A stretch of 64,000 bases of DNA, from positions 10,047,755 to 10,111,754 of the forward strand of contig VDFB02000001.1 of NCBI GenBank assembly GCA_007258455.2, written 5' to 3'. Numbering within the stretch: the stretch's first letter is position 1; the number at the start of each line of letters is the position of its first letter. Source of the DNA: Sequoia sempervirens. Its lineage: Eukaryota > Streptophyta > Pinopsida > Cupressales > Cupressaceae. The translations under genes were made by a program, and so were the position numbers. Positions 1 through 10,520 of the stretch are shown piece after piece. The notes below the pieces were generated by a model that saw only the letters and a program-made list of their open reading frames with translations, was not told the origin of the DNA and did not search any database.

Positions 1-1038
1 ATAAAAACCAAATCAGATATCCGTTTTGAAACTGATATCCGATTTGGTTTATATATGATTTTAAAAAAAATTATACACTTTATAATATATAATTTATAAA
101 ATGCAATAAAAAACGGATATCCGATTTGAAACGGATATCCGATTTGAAACGGATATCCGATATTTCTAACACATAATTTATTGCCTAGGGATTAGCCTCG
201 GGCTTGCTTTGGTATTTGGCTTGGACATGCCAATCCTAAGAAGTCAACGCAAAAAACGTGTTTGACAACTTACCTTGTTTTTCTAGACTTCGTCCATGTG
301 GCTGACGACTTTATTTTTAGCCAAAATTGATGAAACGAAAAGGGTTTGTAGAAGAGACTCTCAGATTTCCACCAATATAAATTATTCATTACTTTGAATT
401 TAATAAATAATTATTATTTATTTTCTTTTAGAATTACGACTAAAGTCCTGATTGATAGGCTGATTGAAAAACATCTATAACTTTCAAACGGTATTATATT
501 TTTGAATCCAAAATATGTGTCACATTCTATGTTTGCATACTATAGGATTAAAAAAAAATAAATTGAATTTTATGAGGTTTTAACCAAGTTAAGGTGGTCG
601 GACATCACGAGTTTTATATTTTTTAAAAGTTGTAATAAAAAATTCATAATTAATTATTTACTTGGAAAAAAATTACAAAAAAATATCGTCACATTCGGAC
701 ATGAGTCTCTACTTATATCTAAAATCTCATAAAAAATATTATCATTTTATTATGGTTAGGGTGGTCAGACAGACACCTACTTCTTATTTTTTTCCTGAAA
801 TTTAAGTAATCTTGCATTGAAATTTCAAATTTTCACCAAATAGATTTTGTTTTTTAAAAAATTAACCTAGTAGTTTAGAAACTACATTAAATTTCCCACA
901 GATTCTATTCTTACATATTTTTGAAATAATATAGATAACTTATTCAAATTTTTACGTCAAGTTGCCTAACTCTGATTTTTCTGAATTTTCATTGCCACTT
1001 AAGGGCTTGTTTGGCCTACCATGATCCTGCACATGCCC
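1..1038. mobile_element. TIR element copy 1, cut by the window start
   Basis: This stretch matches 62025-62977 closely and, in reverse complement, 32168-32820, so it is a dispersed repeat. Its right end, ATGATCCTGCACATGCCC, is the inverted form of the GGGTATGTGTAGGATCAT start seen in the other two copies, which marks a terminal inverted repeat ending at 1038. The left terminus lies outside the window. No transposase reading frame is present, so it would be a non-autonomous DNA element. The superfamily is unassigned because no clear target duplication is visible here. Confidence 0.65.
113..166. repeat. 18-bp tandem repeat with palindromic core
   Basis: Three head-to-tail copies of an 18-bp unit, each containing the perfect palindrome CGGATATCCG. 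Two further degenerate units occur at about 17-48. In the copy at 62095-62120 only one degenerate unit remains, so the array is variable within the element family. Confidence 0.8.
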
Positions 1039-1415
1039 ATGTGCTAAAAAATATTATTCTATCTACTTCAAAACAAGGACTCCATTCATTCAAATTGCTA
1101 GGTAGAATAAATTTCCAACTAGCCTAAATAGAAAATTACAAAATATATTCCAAGTGTGGGATGCATTACAAAAATGTTTGAAACATGCTAGCAATAACGG
1201 CCTATATTTTATAACAATAAATTTGAACTCTAACCTATCTTCTATATTTTAGTGTGTTGAATACACCAAATATTGAGAGGGGGGTGGATAAGTGTACAAC
1301 ATCAAGGTTAGCCTTGATTGTGACTACTTGATTATTATGAATGAATTTGATGCATTTATGCAAGATAGACATGACTACACCCATGGTGTGAATCCATGGT
1401 CTACTGAGAAGAAGG
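1039..1415 (-). pseudogene. Ty3/gypsy protease-region remnant, downstream half
   Basis: On the minus strand the frame 1450-1235 reads a segment with the core LLLSRPWIHTMGVV followed by KCIKFIHNNQVVTI. This resembles the region just after the aspartic protease of plant Ty3/gypsy elements, which has an LLGRPWIH-type motif followed by a K-(C)-IKF block. The reading continues without a gap across the E1 insertion into 8176-8300 once E1 and one copy of its duplication GAAGG are removed. It is therefore the 3' half of a gene split by E1. Several stops follow downstream and no intact product is possible. Confidence 0.65.
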
Positions 1416-1856
1416 TGTTCCATAGAAAAATGGCCCCTTGTCATTTTCATGGAATTTAAGGTCTTGTTTCATGGTGTTTGTCTATTTTGCTTTGATTTTA
1501 TGTTGCAACATGGCTTGAGCATTCTTATTTAGGTACAAAAATTCAAAGAACGATGTCTTGTGAAGGTGTTGTGAAGTGTTGTAAGACATTTCTACATTCT
1601 TATAGACTCTATTAATTACAATTCACCTAAAAATCACCTTTTTATTCATCAACAAGTCCTATTTTGAAGTGTTGTAAAGTCTTGTAACAAGCTTTCATGC
1701 TCTTCTAGGCATATTTTCACTATTTATCCCTTTTTCATGCTTTATTTGGCCCCTTTATGCTCCCATATGCTTAATTAAGTGTATTTTTGAGTATTATCCT
1801 GACAAACAACATTAAATACAACATATTTCTTGACACATATTTTTAGGTCCTAGGTG

Positions 1857-1888
1857 GGACCCATTTTCCATGGGTGGCGAATGAGTCC
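1857..1888. promoter_or_regulatory. 32-nt hairpin module, upstream of LTR intron
   Basis: Imperfect inverted repeat with arms GGACCCATTT and CGAATGAGTCC around a CCATGGG core. It is one of about 21 modules of identical 32-nt length in this window. The function is unknown. Confidence 0.6.
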
Positions 1889-2491
1889 TCCTTGGCCCCA
1901 AATTCAAAATATTTTAAATTTCCTTTCGGGATTTTATTCAAAAACACTTGATGTCAGCTTGTGATGAGGTATGAATGGGTAACTAAGGAATAAGTGTATA
2001 TAAATAAGTGATTTCACTTCATTTTACATCTCTTACAATTCTCCAACTTTCATACATCATATTCTAGCATTTCACATCTTTTGAAGCGCTATTCAGTCAC
2101 TTTGAAGCAGCCATTGACATTACTTTAGACTTGCATCATCAAGGGTTTGGTAAGTTGATAGCAATTGCATGTTGTTAGTTTATCATTCCTTTGAATTTCA
2201 TTATTTTATTAAGGGTTTGACTAAGGAAAATCCCTATTCACTAACCTTAAACCATTTTCCCCTATTGCATGTTTGTTTGCAGCCTTTTGTGTATAGATTT
2301 GACAAGATTTTTGGTGTTGAAGATTGGTTTACAAGTCAACTAGGTGTTTCAAGTCAACTCAAGTCTATTTCAAGCTTGGAGAAGGTTTTCTGTCTGTTTC
2401 CTACAAGAATTGACTTTAGCAACCCAAAAAATAGTGATTTCCGGATCTGGTGTTGCAAAGTTGTCTCTTGATTTTTCAAAAATTTGGGAGA

Positions 2492-2523
2492 GGACTGATT
2501 CGCCACCTATGGTGAATGAGTCC
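2492..2523. promoter_or_regulatory. 32-nt hairpin module, downstream of LTR intron
   Basis: Arms GGACTGATTC and GAATGAGTCC pair except for one G-G position, and the inner CACC and GGTG can also pair. A second module of the same length follows at 2610-2641. Both recur in the right LTR at 7665-7696 and 7783-7814. Confidence 0.6.
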
Positions 2524-3001
2524 CACCTTAGAATTGAAAATCTGAATTTTGTTAGATTTTGGATCCCGATAGATAGAAACTTGTTTCCGACAGTTTTTCA
2601 CCAGGAGGAGGACTGATTCACCACCCTCGGTGAATGAGTCCCACTATGAAAAATCAATGATTTTAGTCAACATCCCCAACATTCTAGATTCATCATACTT
2701 CACCTAGATGCACTTAGATTCATCCCTTTTCTTTCTGTTTTGCCTATTTTCTTCATTTAGTTCATTGTTGCATTACATAATGTGGCTTGAAACATAGCTT
2801 TAATTTCACTTTTTCATTCATTTTCATTCATTTAGATCAGTCAATTGCATTTAGTTAACTTCATTTAGGTTAGACAACATCACACATTGCATAATTTGAA
2901 TGAACCATTAGCATTTTTTCTCCTACCTCTTTCCTTTTAGGTGAAAAACCCTAGAAGAGCAAGAGTTGTCCATAGGAGCCAAAAAAAAAATCAATGGTTC
3001 A

Positions 3002-3025
3002 TTTTGGTGAACCTGACGTTTGAGC
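3002..3025 (+). other. Probable E1 primer-binding site
   Basis: After a TTT spacer the sequence TGGTGAACCTGACGTTTGAG follows the LTR end. It has the expected TGG start of a tRNA 3'-end complement. It differs from the usual initiator-Met site (TGGTATCAGAGC) seen in the copia and G elements here. E2 has a related TAGTGAACCCAAC at the same place. I cannot name the tRNA. Confidence 0.4.
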
Positions 3026-3260
3026 ACTTTACATTTTTGATTTCATTTACATATTGCATCCTAGTTTACTTTTGCATTAACATTTAATTAGTACATTGTT
3101 TTGTTTTTGCATTTTAGGACTTTTTATCTTGCATTAGTGAAAGCTTCATTTAGATTTCATTTTTGCATTGCATCTCATTGAAAAAATTAAAAAAATTGCA
3201 TTCTATAGAACATTAAAATCACATTAAAATTCCCAAAAAAGACACAAAAACATCATACTG

Positions 3261-3292
3261 GGACTCATTCGCCACCCAGGGTGAATCAATCC
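3261..3292. promoter_or_regulatory. 32-nt hairpin module in E1 leader
   Basis: Arms GGACTCATTC and GAATCAATCC with the GCCACC core. It lies 260 bp inside the element, between the 5' LTR and the gag-like frame, so it would be in the transcribed leader. E2 has two modules in the equivalent leader position (47742-47773 and 47865-47896). Confidence 0.55.
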
Positions 3293-3427
3293 CTCTGTAC
3301 TTTTTACACAACATTTCTAGCAGCTTTTTAGCATTTTTCTACATTACTGTTTCCTATTTCTGCATTCTATTTTAATTTCTAGAATCTCCGTTTTTCCTCA
3401 TTTATTGCATCTTAGTTTATTTAAATC

Positions 3428-4422
3428 ATGGCATTTTCTTTCAATAAGTTTTGGAATTCATTAAAATCATTGGTAGACATGTCCAATTGTGCCTTTGGCT
3501 GTGACCCTAATGACCTTGAACAACCTCATGCTCCTTTAACTCCTCATGATTGTCCTCCATGTGAAGTATACATCATTGGAGAAGATGATGCTAACATGAA
3601 CAAGTTCTACAATGATTTCCTTGATAACCTAGAAGCAAATGTAGCCTTTTATCACTCAATGAGGTCATAAGACCTTCCCATTGTTGCACCTCCTGATCAC
3701 TTTGCATACTTACATCCTGAAGTCACTATAGGACCCAAGGTCCCTCCCTTAGGTGGACCTAGTTCCTCTCACCAATCACATTCACAACCCTTTTATGATC
3801 ACAAAGTCACAAACACTCCTATCAACCTTGAAGAGACATATGGTAAAGGATTCACTATCTTAAGTAAACAAGGTTGTGACACAAAACATGAACATGAAAT
3901 CCATCAACTTCTTGAACAACAATCAACTGAAGCACACACAACAAGACTAGGATATCAAGATCCTTCTCATCCTGATAGACATCCTTTTCAACCTAGGAGA
4001 CTTTGGGATGTTGGAATAGTGATCTTGAATGCTCCTCCTAACTTAAACATTCTCCTTCCACGTGAACAACCATTAGCTCCTTCTAATGAAAAGGATGTTA
4101 GAATCCCTATGGGTCCTCTTCCTCCTATTCATGAACAAGGTGAATCTAGCAAGCGAAAATGACCTTACAAACTCAAGAAGATCAAGTTTCCCACACATCC
4201 TCCACCTGAATGTGAAAGGAGACTTCAACTGCTCTTAAATAAAGGTCTTGTACTTTTACCACCTATGAATAGGTTGGTTATTCATCCGAAAGACTCGAAC
4301 ATGTACCATTTTGCAAATATCATCGCATCCTTGGACATCACACTAAAGAATGTTGGACATTGAAGGAAATACTGGATAAGTATCACTTCATTGATACTGA
4401 TTGTTTCCTCGTCATACCTTAA
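3428..4422 (+). pseudogene. Decayed gag-like gene of E1 with CCHC-like knuckle
   Basis: From the ATG at 3428 one frame runs to a stop at 3668, resumes past it to another stop at 4160, and a shifted frame at 4312-4422 carries the clearest motif. The first part is Pro/His-rich without a recognisable fold. The last part contains C-x2-H-x4-H-x4-C (CKYHRILGHHTKEC) followed by WTLKEILDKYHFI, which resembles the zinc-binding end of Gag in plant Ty3/gypsy elements (C..H..GH.T..C..LK..I). Two stops and at least one frameshift break it. No protease or polymerase follows. Confidence 0.6.
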
Positions 4423-4811
4423 AGCAACCAAATCCCATCATCATGCCATAGTTGTGGAATTCCCTATTCTCACCATTGCATGATCCTTTCACATCACCCA
4501 CCTTGAATCATTCTTGCCTTTACACTTTGTGGATGGAAAGACGTTGTTAGCCTTGTCCTTGTAATGCACTTGTCTTTGTCTCTTAACTATGTTATTCCTT
4601 TTCCGCTTATCTATTTAAGATTGAGAAACCAATAACTTAGTTAATGGTTGATTTACATTTGCATTACTTGTCCCTTTTTCCTTTTTTCATTTTCATATGT
4701 GTATCGTGTTCCCCCGTATCATGTGTTTGATGTTCCCTCTCTTCGTACACTTCTATTTGTACCTCTATTCTTCTATTTGTCACACACTATCTTTTTCTCT
4801 TTTGTTTTATG

Positions 4812-5395
4812 TTTCCCTTTTGGGGATGATGCAAAGCATAGAGATGCCCTAAGTATCTTCCATGTTGACCCACAAGGTCTTTTCATTTCTCTCTTTTTTT
4901 GTTTTGTTCTCCTTTTGGGGATGACGCAAAGTGTAGAGACACCATATGTCTCTTCCATGTTGACCCAAAATGTCCTTGTCTTAAATTTCTCTTTTTGTTT
5001 TGTGTTTCCCTTTTGGGGATGACGCAAAGTGTAGAGATGCCCTATGTCTCTTCCATGTTGAGCCAAAAGGTCCTTGTCTTTTTTGCTTTTGTATTGTGTT
5101 TCCCTTTTGAGGATGATACAAAGCGCAAAGATGCCCTATGTCTCTTCCATGTTGACCCAAATGGTCCTTGTCTTTTTCTCTTTTTGTATTGTGTTTTCCT
5201 TTTGGGGATGATGCAAGGAATTGAGACCGAAATGTCTCCTTCATGTTCACCCAAAATATTTTTCATTTTATTTTGCATTTTCGTTTTCCTTCATTTCGCT
5301 TGTGTTTTTCTTTTGGGGATGACACAAGCTGTCGAGACCGTAATGTATCTTCCATGTTGACCCAAAATGGACTTTCATTTTCCTTTTTTTTCGCT
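4812..5395 (+). repeat. Tandem repeat of about 95 bp, six to seven units
   Basis: Units anchored on TTTTGGGGATGA start near 4817, 4912, 5010, 5104, 5199 and 5310, with a degenerate seventh near 5425. Spacing is 94-98 bp, then 111 and 115 bp. Each unit carries GATGAYGCAAAG, a GAGAYRCC-type block and TCTTCCATGTTGACCCA. Overlapping open frames on both strands here are by-products of repetition. E2 has only about two units of the same repeat at the equivalent place (about 45310-45475, reverse complement), so copy number varies between family members. Confidence 0.8.
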
Positions 5396-6556
5396 CTCTT
5401 TGTGTCATTCTTCCAGTTCTATGTGCTTTGGGGAATGATGACAGTTCCAAGCTCTTTCACAAAAACATTGCAGGAACAAACATACTAACCCCAAATCCAT
5501 AGATCCCTTATGTGTTTGGTGTGCTTTCTTTTCTGGGGGGCAACTCCCTTTTCATTTTTTTTCATTTTTCCTTGATATGATGCAACCTACCTTCAAAACA
5601 TATGACTTGGCATAGGGATTTTCAAGTTGGCTCTCACGTCTTGTTTTCCTTTTCCTTTTCTACTTTAAAGTAATTTCTCATAGATCAATGTGTAGCAATT
5701 CCTTTAAAGTGGGGGGCATACATTACCATAATTCATGTGCATTCTTGGTTCCTAGTGCAACCTTGTTGTTTACATAATGCATTTGTCACTTTGTGGATGC
5801 CATTGGTTGTGATGTCCTTCAGAATTGTGATCCATATTAGCATACTATACATTCCTCTTGGTGGCATTATGCGATGCACTACATCCCCTAAGTTGTGAAT
5901 ATACTATTCTTTGATTGGTCCTCTCTTGGAGACATTAGACACAATGTTCCCTAGAAGTGACTGACCTTGCATGAACTGAACAAGACTCCTTTGAACATCC
6001 TTTACATTTTACACTTCTTGCACTTTACATTTTTACTTTTTACCACCTTGCATAACACAGCTTAAATGACATTGGTACGATTCTTTTTGTTCATGACATT
6101 TTTCCGTGTGGCGCCTTGTTAAATTTATCAATCGGTATAACTTTAATATGGTTGAGCGGTAAGCCCACCTAGCGACATGACTTTTCCCCATAGGGCTCCA
6201 CTTTTTTGTTTGTGAGTGCATACCAACTAGCGTATGTATCTTACCTTTTTTGGGCTTTCTCACCCCACAGACAACTAGTTCTGTGGCCCCAGAGTGAGTA
6301 CACATTCTCTTTTTCAAACAATCAGCCTAGATCTAATCCACAACTAGTTGGATTGACAATCAAAGCTTCATCCAATTCATCTCAACACTTGTGTGTTCCT
6401 TTGTTCTTATGCTTAGTTTTCCATGGGATATTCATCTTGGGGGCTTGATCATCCTTCTTGATCATTGTCATTCCATCTTGCTAACGTAAGTGCATTTGAA
6501 CCCTCCTCTCGATGTTCATGGCTACTTTAGTGTGAGTTTGAAGTAGGTTCATCGTC
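5396..6556 (+). other. E1 interior without a recognisable gene
   Basis: Noncoding-looking sequence between the tandem block and the polypurine tract. Parts (about 5400-5750) match E2 in reverse complement (about 45000-45290), including TGGGGAATGATGACAG and an AGATCCCTTATGT block, so it is family-conserved 3' interior. No domain is recognisable on either strand. Confidence 0.55.
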
Positions 6557-6576
6557 TCACTAAAGTGGGGGCTAAA
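6557..6576 (+). other. E1 polypurine tract
   Basis: The sequence ctcactaaagtgggggctaa lies immediately 5' of the right LTR. The E2 counterpart, read on its own strand, is ctcactaaagtggggccaaa at 44369-44391. Conservation between two divergent elements supports the assignment and fixes orientation. Confidence 0.75.
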
Positions 6577-8170
6577 TGTGTCATAGAAAAATGGCCCCTT
6601 CTCATTTTCATGGCCTTTTAGGTCTTGTTTCATGGTGTTTGTCTATTTTTCTTTGATTTTATGTTGCAACATGGCTTGAACATGCTTATTTAGGTACTAA
6701 AATTCAAAGAACGACATCTTGTGAAGGTGTTGTGAAGTGTTGTAAGACATTTCTACATTCTTCTAGACTCTATTAATTACAATTCACCTAAAAATCACCT
6801 TTTTATTCATCAACAAGTCCTATTTTAAAGTGTTGTAAAGTCTTCTAACAAGCTTTCACGCTCTTCTAGGCATATTTTCACTATTTATCCCCTTTTCATG
6901 CTTTATTTGGCCCCTTTATGCTCTCATATGCTTAATTAAGCATATTTTTGAGTATTATCCCGACAAACAACATTAAATACAACATATTTCCCGACACATA
7001 TTTTCAGGTCCTAGGTGGGACCCATTCGCCATGGGTGGTGAATGAGTCCCCCTTGGCCCCAAATTCAAAATATTTTAAATTTCCTTTCAGGATTTTATTC
7101 AAAAACACTTGATGTCGGCCTGTGATGAGGTATGAATGGGTAACTAAGGCACAAGTGTGTATAAATAAGTGATTTTCACCTCATTTTACATCTCCTACAA
7201 TTCTCCAACATTCATACATCATATTTTAGCATTCAAGCATTTTACATCTTTTCAAGCACTATTTAAGCACTTTGAAGCAACCATTGACATTACTTCAGAC
7301 TTGCATCATTAAGGGTTTGGTAAGTTGATAGAAATTGCATGTTGTTAGTTTATCATTCCTTTGCATTTCATTATTTTATTAAGGGTTTGATTACCAAAAG
7401 TGGGGCTTGACCAAGGAAAACCCCTATTCACTAACCTTAAACCATTTCCCCCCTATTGCATGTTTGTTTGCAGCCTTTTGTGTGCATATTTGATAAGATT
7501 TTTGGTGTTGAAGATTGGTTTACAAGTCGACTCAAGTCTATTTCAAGCTTGGAGAAGGTTTTCTATCCATTTCCTACAAGGGTTGACTTCGACAACCCGA
7601 CAAGCAGTGATTTCTAGATCTGGTGTTGCAGAGTTGTCTCTTGATTTTTTATAAATTTGGGAGAGGACTGATTCGCCACCTATGGTGAATGAGTCCCACC
7701 TTAGGATTGAAAATCTTAATTTTGTTAGATTCCAGATCTCGACAGACATAAACTTGTTTCTGACATTTTTTCACTAGGAGGAGGACTAATTCGCCACCCT
7801 GGGCGAATGAGTCCCACTGTGAAAAATCAGTGATTTTAGTCAACATCCCAAACATTCCAGATTCATCATACTTCACCAAGGTGCACTCAGATTCATCCCT
7901 TTTCTTTTTGTTCTGCATATTTTCTTCATTTAGTTCATTGTTGCATTACACAATGTGGTTTCAAACATAGCTTTACTTTCACTTTGGCATTCATATTCAT
8001 TCATTTAGATCAGTTAATTACATTTAGTTAACTTCATTTAGGTTAGACAACATCACACATTGCATAATTTGAATGAACCATTAGCATTTTTTCTCCTATC
8101 TCTCTCCTTTTAGGTGAAAAACCATAGAAGAGCAAGAGTTGTCCATAGGAGCCAAAAAATCAATGGTTCA
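6577..8170 (+). repeat. E1 3' LTR
   Basis: A 1594-bp repeat starting TGTGTCATAG and ending GGTTCA. Hairpin modules lie at 7018-7049, 7665-7696 and 7783-7814, and the predicted intron is 7320-7473. The intron contains a short local duplication (7383-7424) absent from the left LTR. Confidence 0.88.
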
Positions 8171-8175
8171 GAAGG

Positions 8176-9010
8176 TTATATTGTAATTTTCCTAGCATAA
8201 CATATACTAGGGTGGGTACGGTAATTGGTCCAAGATGCAAAGGTAGTACTGTTGTACCTAGAGCTTGTCACCTAACATTATCAAACCCATGAATGACAAG
8301 AGAATAAGTTGCAAGAGAAGTTGATTCAATTTTAATTTTAGGCAACAGATCAATGCTGCATATGTTGAGTGTTGAATTGGTGTGAATGACTATGTCTAAT
8401 ATGCCAATATTGTTAATGTTAATTATTATCATTAAAGGATTTGCTTGCTTCTATACTTCTAAAGGTGGGAATTCCTATGGATAGAACGTGATATTCAATA
8501 AATCCACACAAATATGATTTATCAATGCATTAACATCCATTTTCCTAACAAAAGAAGGCTAGAAAATCTTTTTCAATGCTTCTTGAAGCATACCTTAGTA
8601 AACCAAAGCAATATTAAGCAAATCCCAAAGTGGGATCTTGGTAGGAGTAACACGAAGTTTCTCGACAAGATCATACTCACTTGGTCACTTAGCTGTAGGT
8701 ATAGGTGCTTGAGGAATGCTTGGTTGAGAAGGTGGTAAAGAAGTATTTTGACCAACATTTAGTTTATTCCTTCTAGTATTATAAATGTGAGCTACTATAT
8801 TATAAGAAGGAGATTCAAACTACATAAAATTTGTATAAATATCTGGAGAATCACTTTCAATAGGAACCCCACAAATATAACAAATCATTTTAGGAGGACT
8901 AGCCAGAGTCACATAAATGAATAGTCTCTTAGGCCTTTGAGTATCTACAAAGACTATGATTAGATTTATGGATTCACCATGTCTTTTAGAGGAATTGTTT
9001 GAAGCAATAT
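8176..9010 (-). pseudogene. Ty3/gypsy gag-protease linker remnant, upstream half
   Basis: The minus strand reads a broken but recognisable plant gypsy sequence. A CYICGVPIE segment lies at about 8880, then EYDLVEKLRVTPTKIPLWDLL at about 8620-8680, then GTTVLPLHLGPITVPT near 8220-8270 and GKLQYNLLL at the E1 junction. The order and the final motif match the region before and around the protease of plant Ty3/gypsy elements, and it is completed by 1039-1415 on the other side of E1. At least four stops interrupt it. It may be the same lineage as the fragment at 62978-64000, but that link is inference. Confidence 0.55.
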
Positions 9011-9379
9011 TCTAAACACTAATCTGTAGGGGATTAGATGTAGAACAAGATTTATCATACACTAATGTATCATATCTAGAAGAGAGTGCATTGGAATAAA
9101 GAGGGAATAAAGTTTTGGTAAGGAAACTATCAATGATTTCACCCTCTTGTGCCAAAATATCCTTACAAGCAAAATGAATTTTAGATGGATCAACAAAGAA
9201 CAATAAGAAAGGAGAAAAGAGTTCTCACTTTCACACGCTTGGAAGAGAACTTTGAGAATTTTCTCCATAAAATGGGAAATGGACAAAATGAAGGAAAATA
9301 GAAAGTGCATTTTGAAATAGAGATATAGAAAATCGGACCAAAGGCTAATGTATATCCCTTTTGATGATATGGAATGACA
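9011..9379 (-). other. Possible gag-like remnant, unassigned
   Basis: Minus-strand frames of 63 and 109 residues occur here. One reads ILAQEGEIIDSFLTKTLF, and the sequence runs straight into the gypsy linker at 9010. The position upstream of that linker suggests decayed gypsy coding sequence, but I see no diagnostic Gag motif. Confidence 0.3.
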
Positions 9380-10520
9380 TGGATTTGTCATTTTTTATGG
9401 AAGAAGTTTTCAAGTTAGGTTCACCTAAATGTAGAGGAGGAAATTTTCTACTCCTAAGTCTCTGGAAAAAGAAGAGTCTATAGGGAGAAAATGGTCCTCA
9501 ACTACCTCAAGGAACAAAGCTCAAGTGATGGGATAAAATGGTAAGAGTTTCAAAATCAGAAAGAGTAGGTCACAAAGGTCTTTTGGATAGAACAAAGAGT
9601 AGGTCACAAAGGTATTTTGGACAAAACAACAAGCTCTTGGACAAGGATGACAACACGTACCAAGGATGACAACATGACCCGTTGTCACCTCAATGGTGCA
9701 GTGGTGCCTCGTATAGACTAAAACTAGACACTATCACATAAATTAACAAAATGACTACTTCTATCTCGATTGCTAAGAACCCCTAAAATGTAGGAAGATA
9801 ACAAAGTAGAGGAAAAATAAAATAAAGTAAAGTAAACTAAGTAAAAAATAGATTAAATGAAATATCTAGATGATGAATGAAAGAAGAGATTAAAAAACTC
9901 ATAGCCAACCAAGCAATGAAGCCTCCAAAAAATAAATTTCTTCAATACCTGCACACATAAGATCGAGAGAAAATGTTAGGGCTGTTTAGGGGCTTGCCTC
10001 AGTGAAACCCTCGTTTCAGTGTTTCCACCTCCATGGGCAGCCAAATAGATAGATATATAGATAGAGAGAGAGATAAGTAGAAAATAGAGTAAAGTGCATA
10101 GACAAGGGACGTGAGAAATTCCAAGATTCTCAAAGACATAAGATGAGAAATAGATATTACCTACAAGGATTGAGGAAGCCAAAGAGATAGAGCTATGAGA
10201 GCCAAGAGAATTGCAAATAATATTGTAAGAGGTTGAGAGAAAGAAATAGTTGTGCAAGCTTGAGAGAAGGAAATAAAAGAGAGAGTATCTGAGAGAGAAA
10301 GACCAAGAAGGATAGAAAATGAATTGAAAAGATGGATTTTAAAGAGAGAAAAGGAGAGAAAAGAAGGTTCTTGAACCACTACAAGGTTTCCTGAGCTGTT
10401 TCCATTGAGAAAGGTAGGTGACAAGTGTCAACATGCTAAAAAATGACCATTTGAATGTTAGATTGTCACGGGACACTAGCACGACATGTAGATGTACGCA
10501 CGGTGTGCTAGTGTCTAGAC
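9380..10520 (-). repeat. Probable LTR remnant related to the E1/E2/solo LTR group
   Basis: No coding signal is visible. The reverse strand shows the same order as the solo LTRs. A donor-like GTAATATC lies near 10158, an intronic hairpin at 9989-10010 with GGGTTTCACTGAGG, and an acceptor-like TGTGTGCAG near 9951. Outside that predicted intron are hairpins at 10472-10515 (arms GACACTAGCAC and GTGCTAGTGTC, a perfect 11-bp stem) and 9664-9689 (TGACAAC and GTTGTCA). Neither terminus nor a target duplication is defined, so boundaries are approximate. Confidence 0.4.

Larger units (their letters stand above)
1416..3001 (+). repeat. E1 5' LTR
   Basis: This 1586-bp repeat ends ...GGTTCA. It contains 32-nt hairpin modules at 1857-1888, 2492-2523 and 2610-2641. 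A predicted intron of 133 nt lies at 2150-2282, with donor G|GTAAGT, branch-like CACTAAC and acceptor TTTGCAG. Short open frames between 2169 and 2616 are probably chance. The LTR is only moderately similar to its partner at 6577-8170, with many substitutions and small indels. Confidence 0.88.
1416..8170 (+). mobile_element. Complete non-autonomous LTR retrotransposon E1
   Basis: Two long direct repeats, 1416-3001 and 6577-8170, begin TGT and end CA and are flanked by a perfect 5-bp duplication GAAGG (1411-1415 and 8171-8175). A purine-rich tract (cactaaagtgggggctaaa) lies directly before the right LTR, which sets the + orientation. The 3.6-kb interior has a decayed gag-like frame with a CCHC-like knuckle and a tandem-repeat block. 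I see no reverse transcriptase, RNase H or integrase, so mobilisation would need proteins supplied in trans. The element sits inside a minus-strand gypsy protease remnant. It is the same family as E2 (42843-49886). Confidence 0.9.

Noticed and set aside
4773..5488. Several overlapping open frames of 80-153 residues on both strands
   Set aside because: They arise from the 95-bp tandem repeat, where each unit keeps frame, and appear on both strands with no domain.
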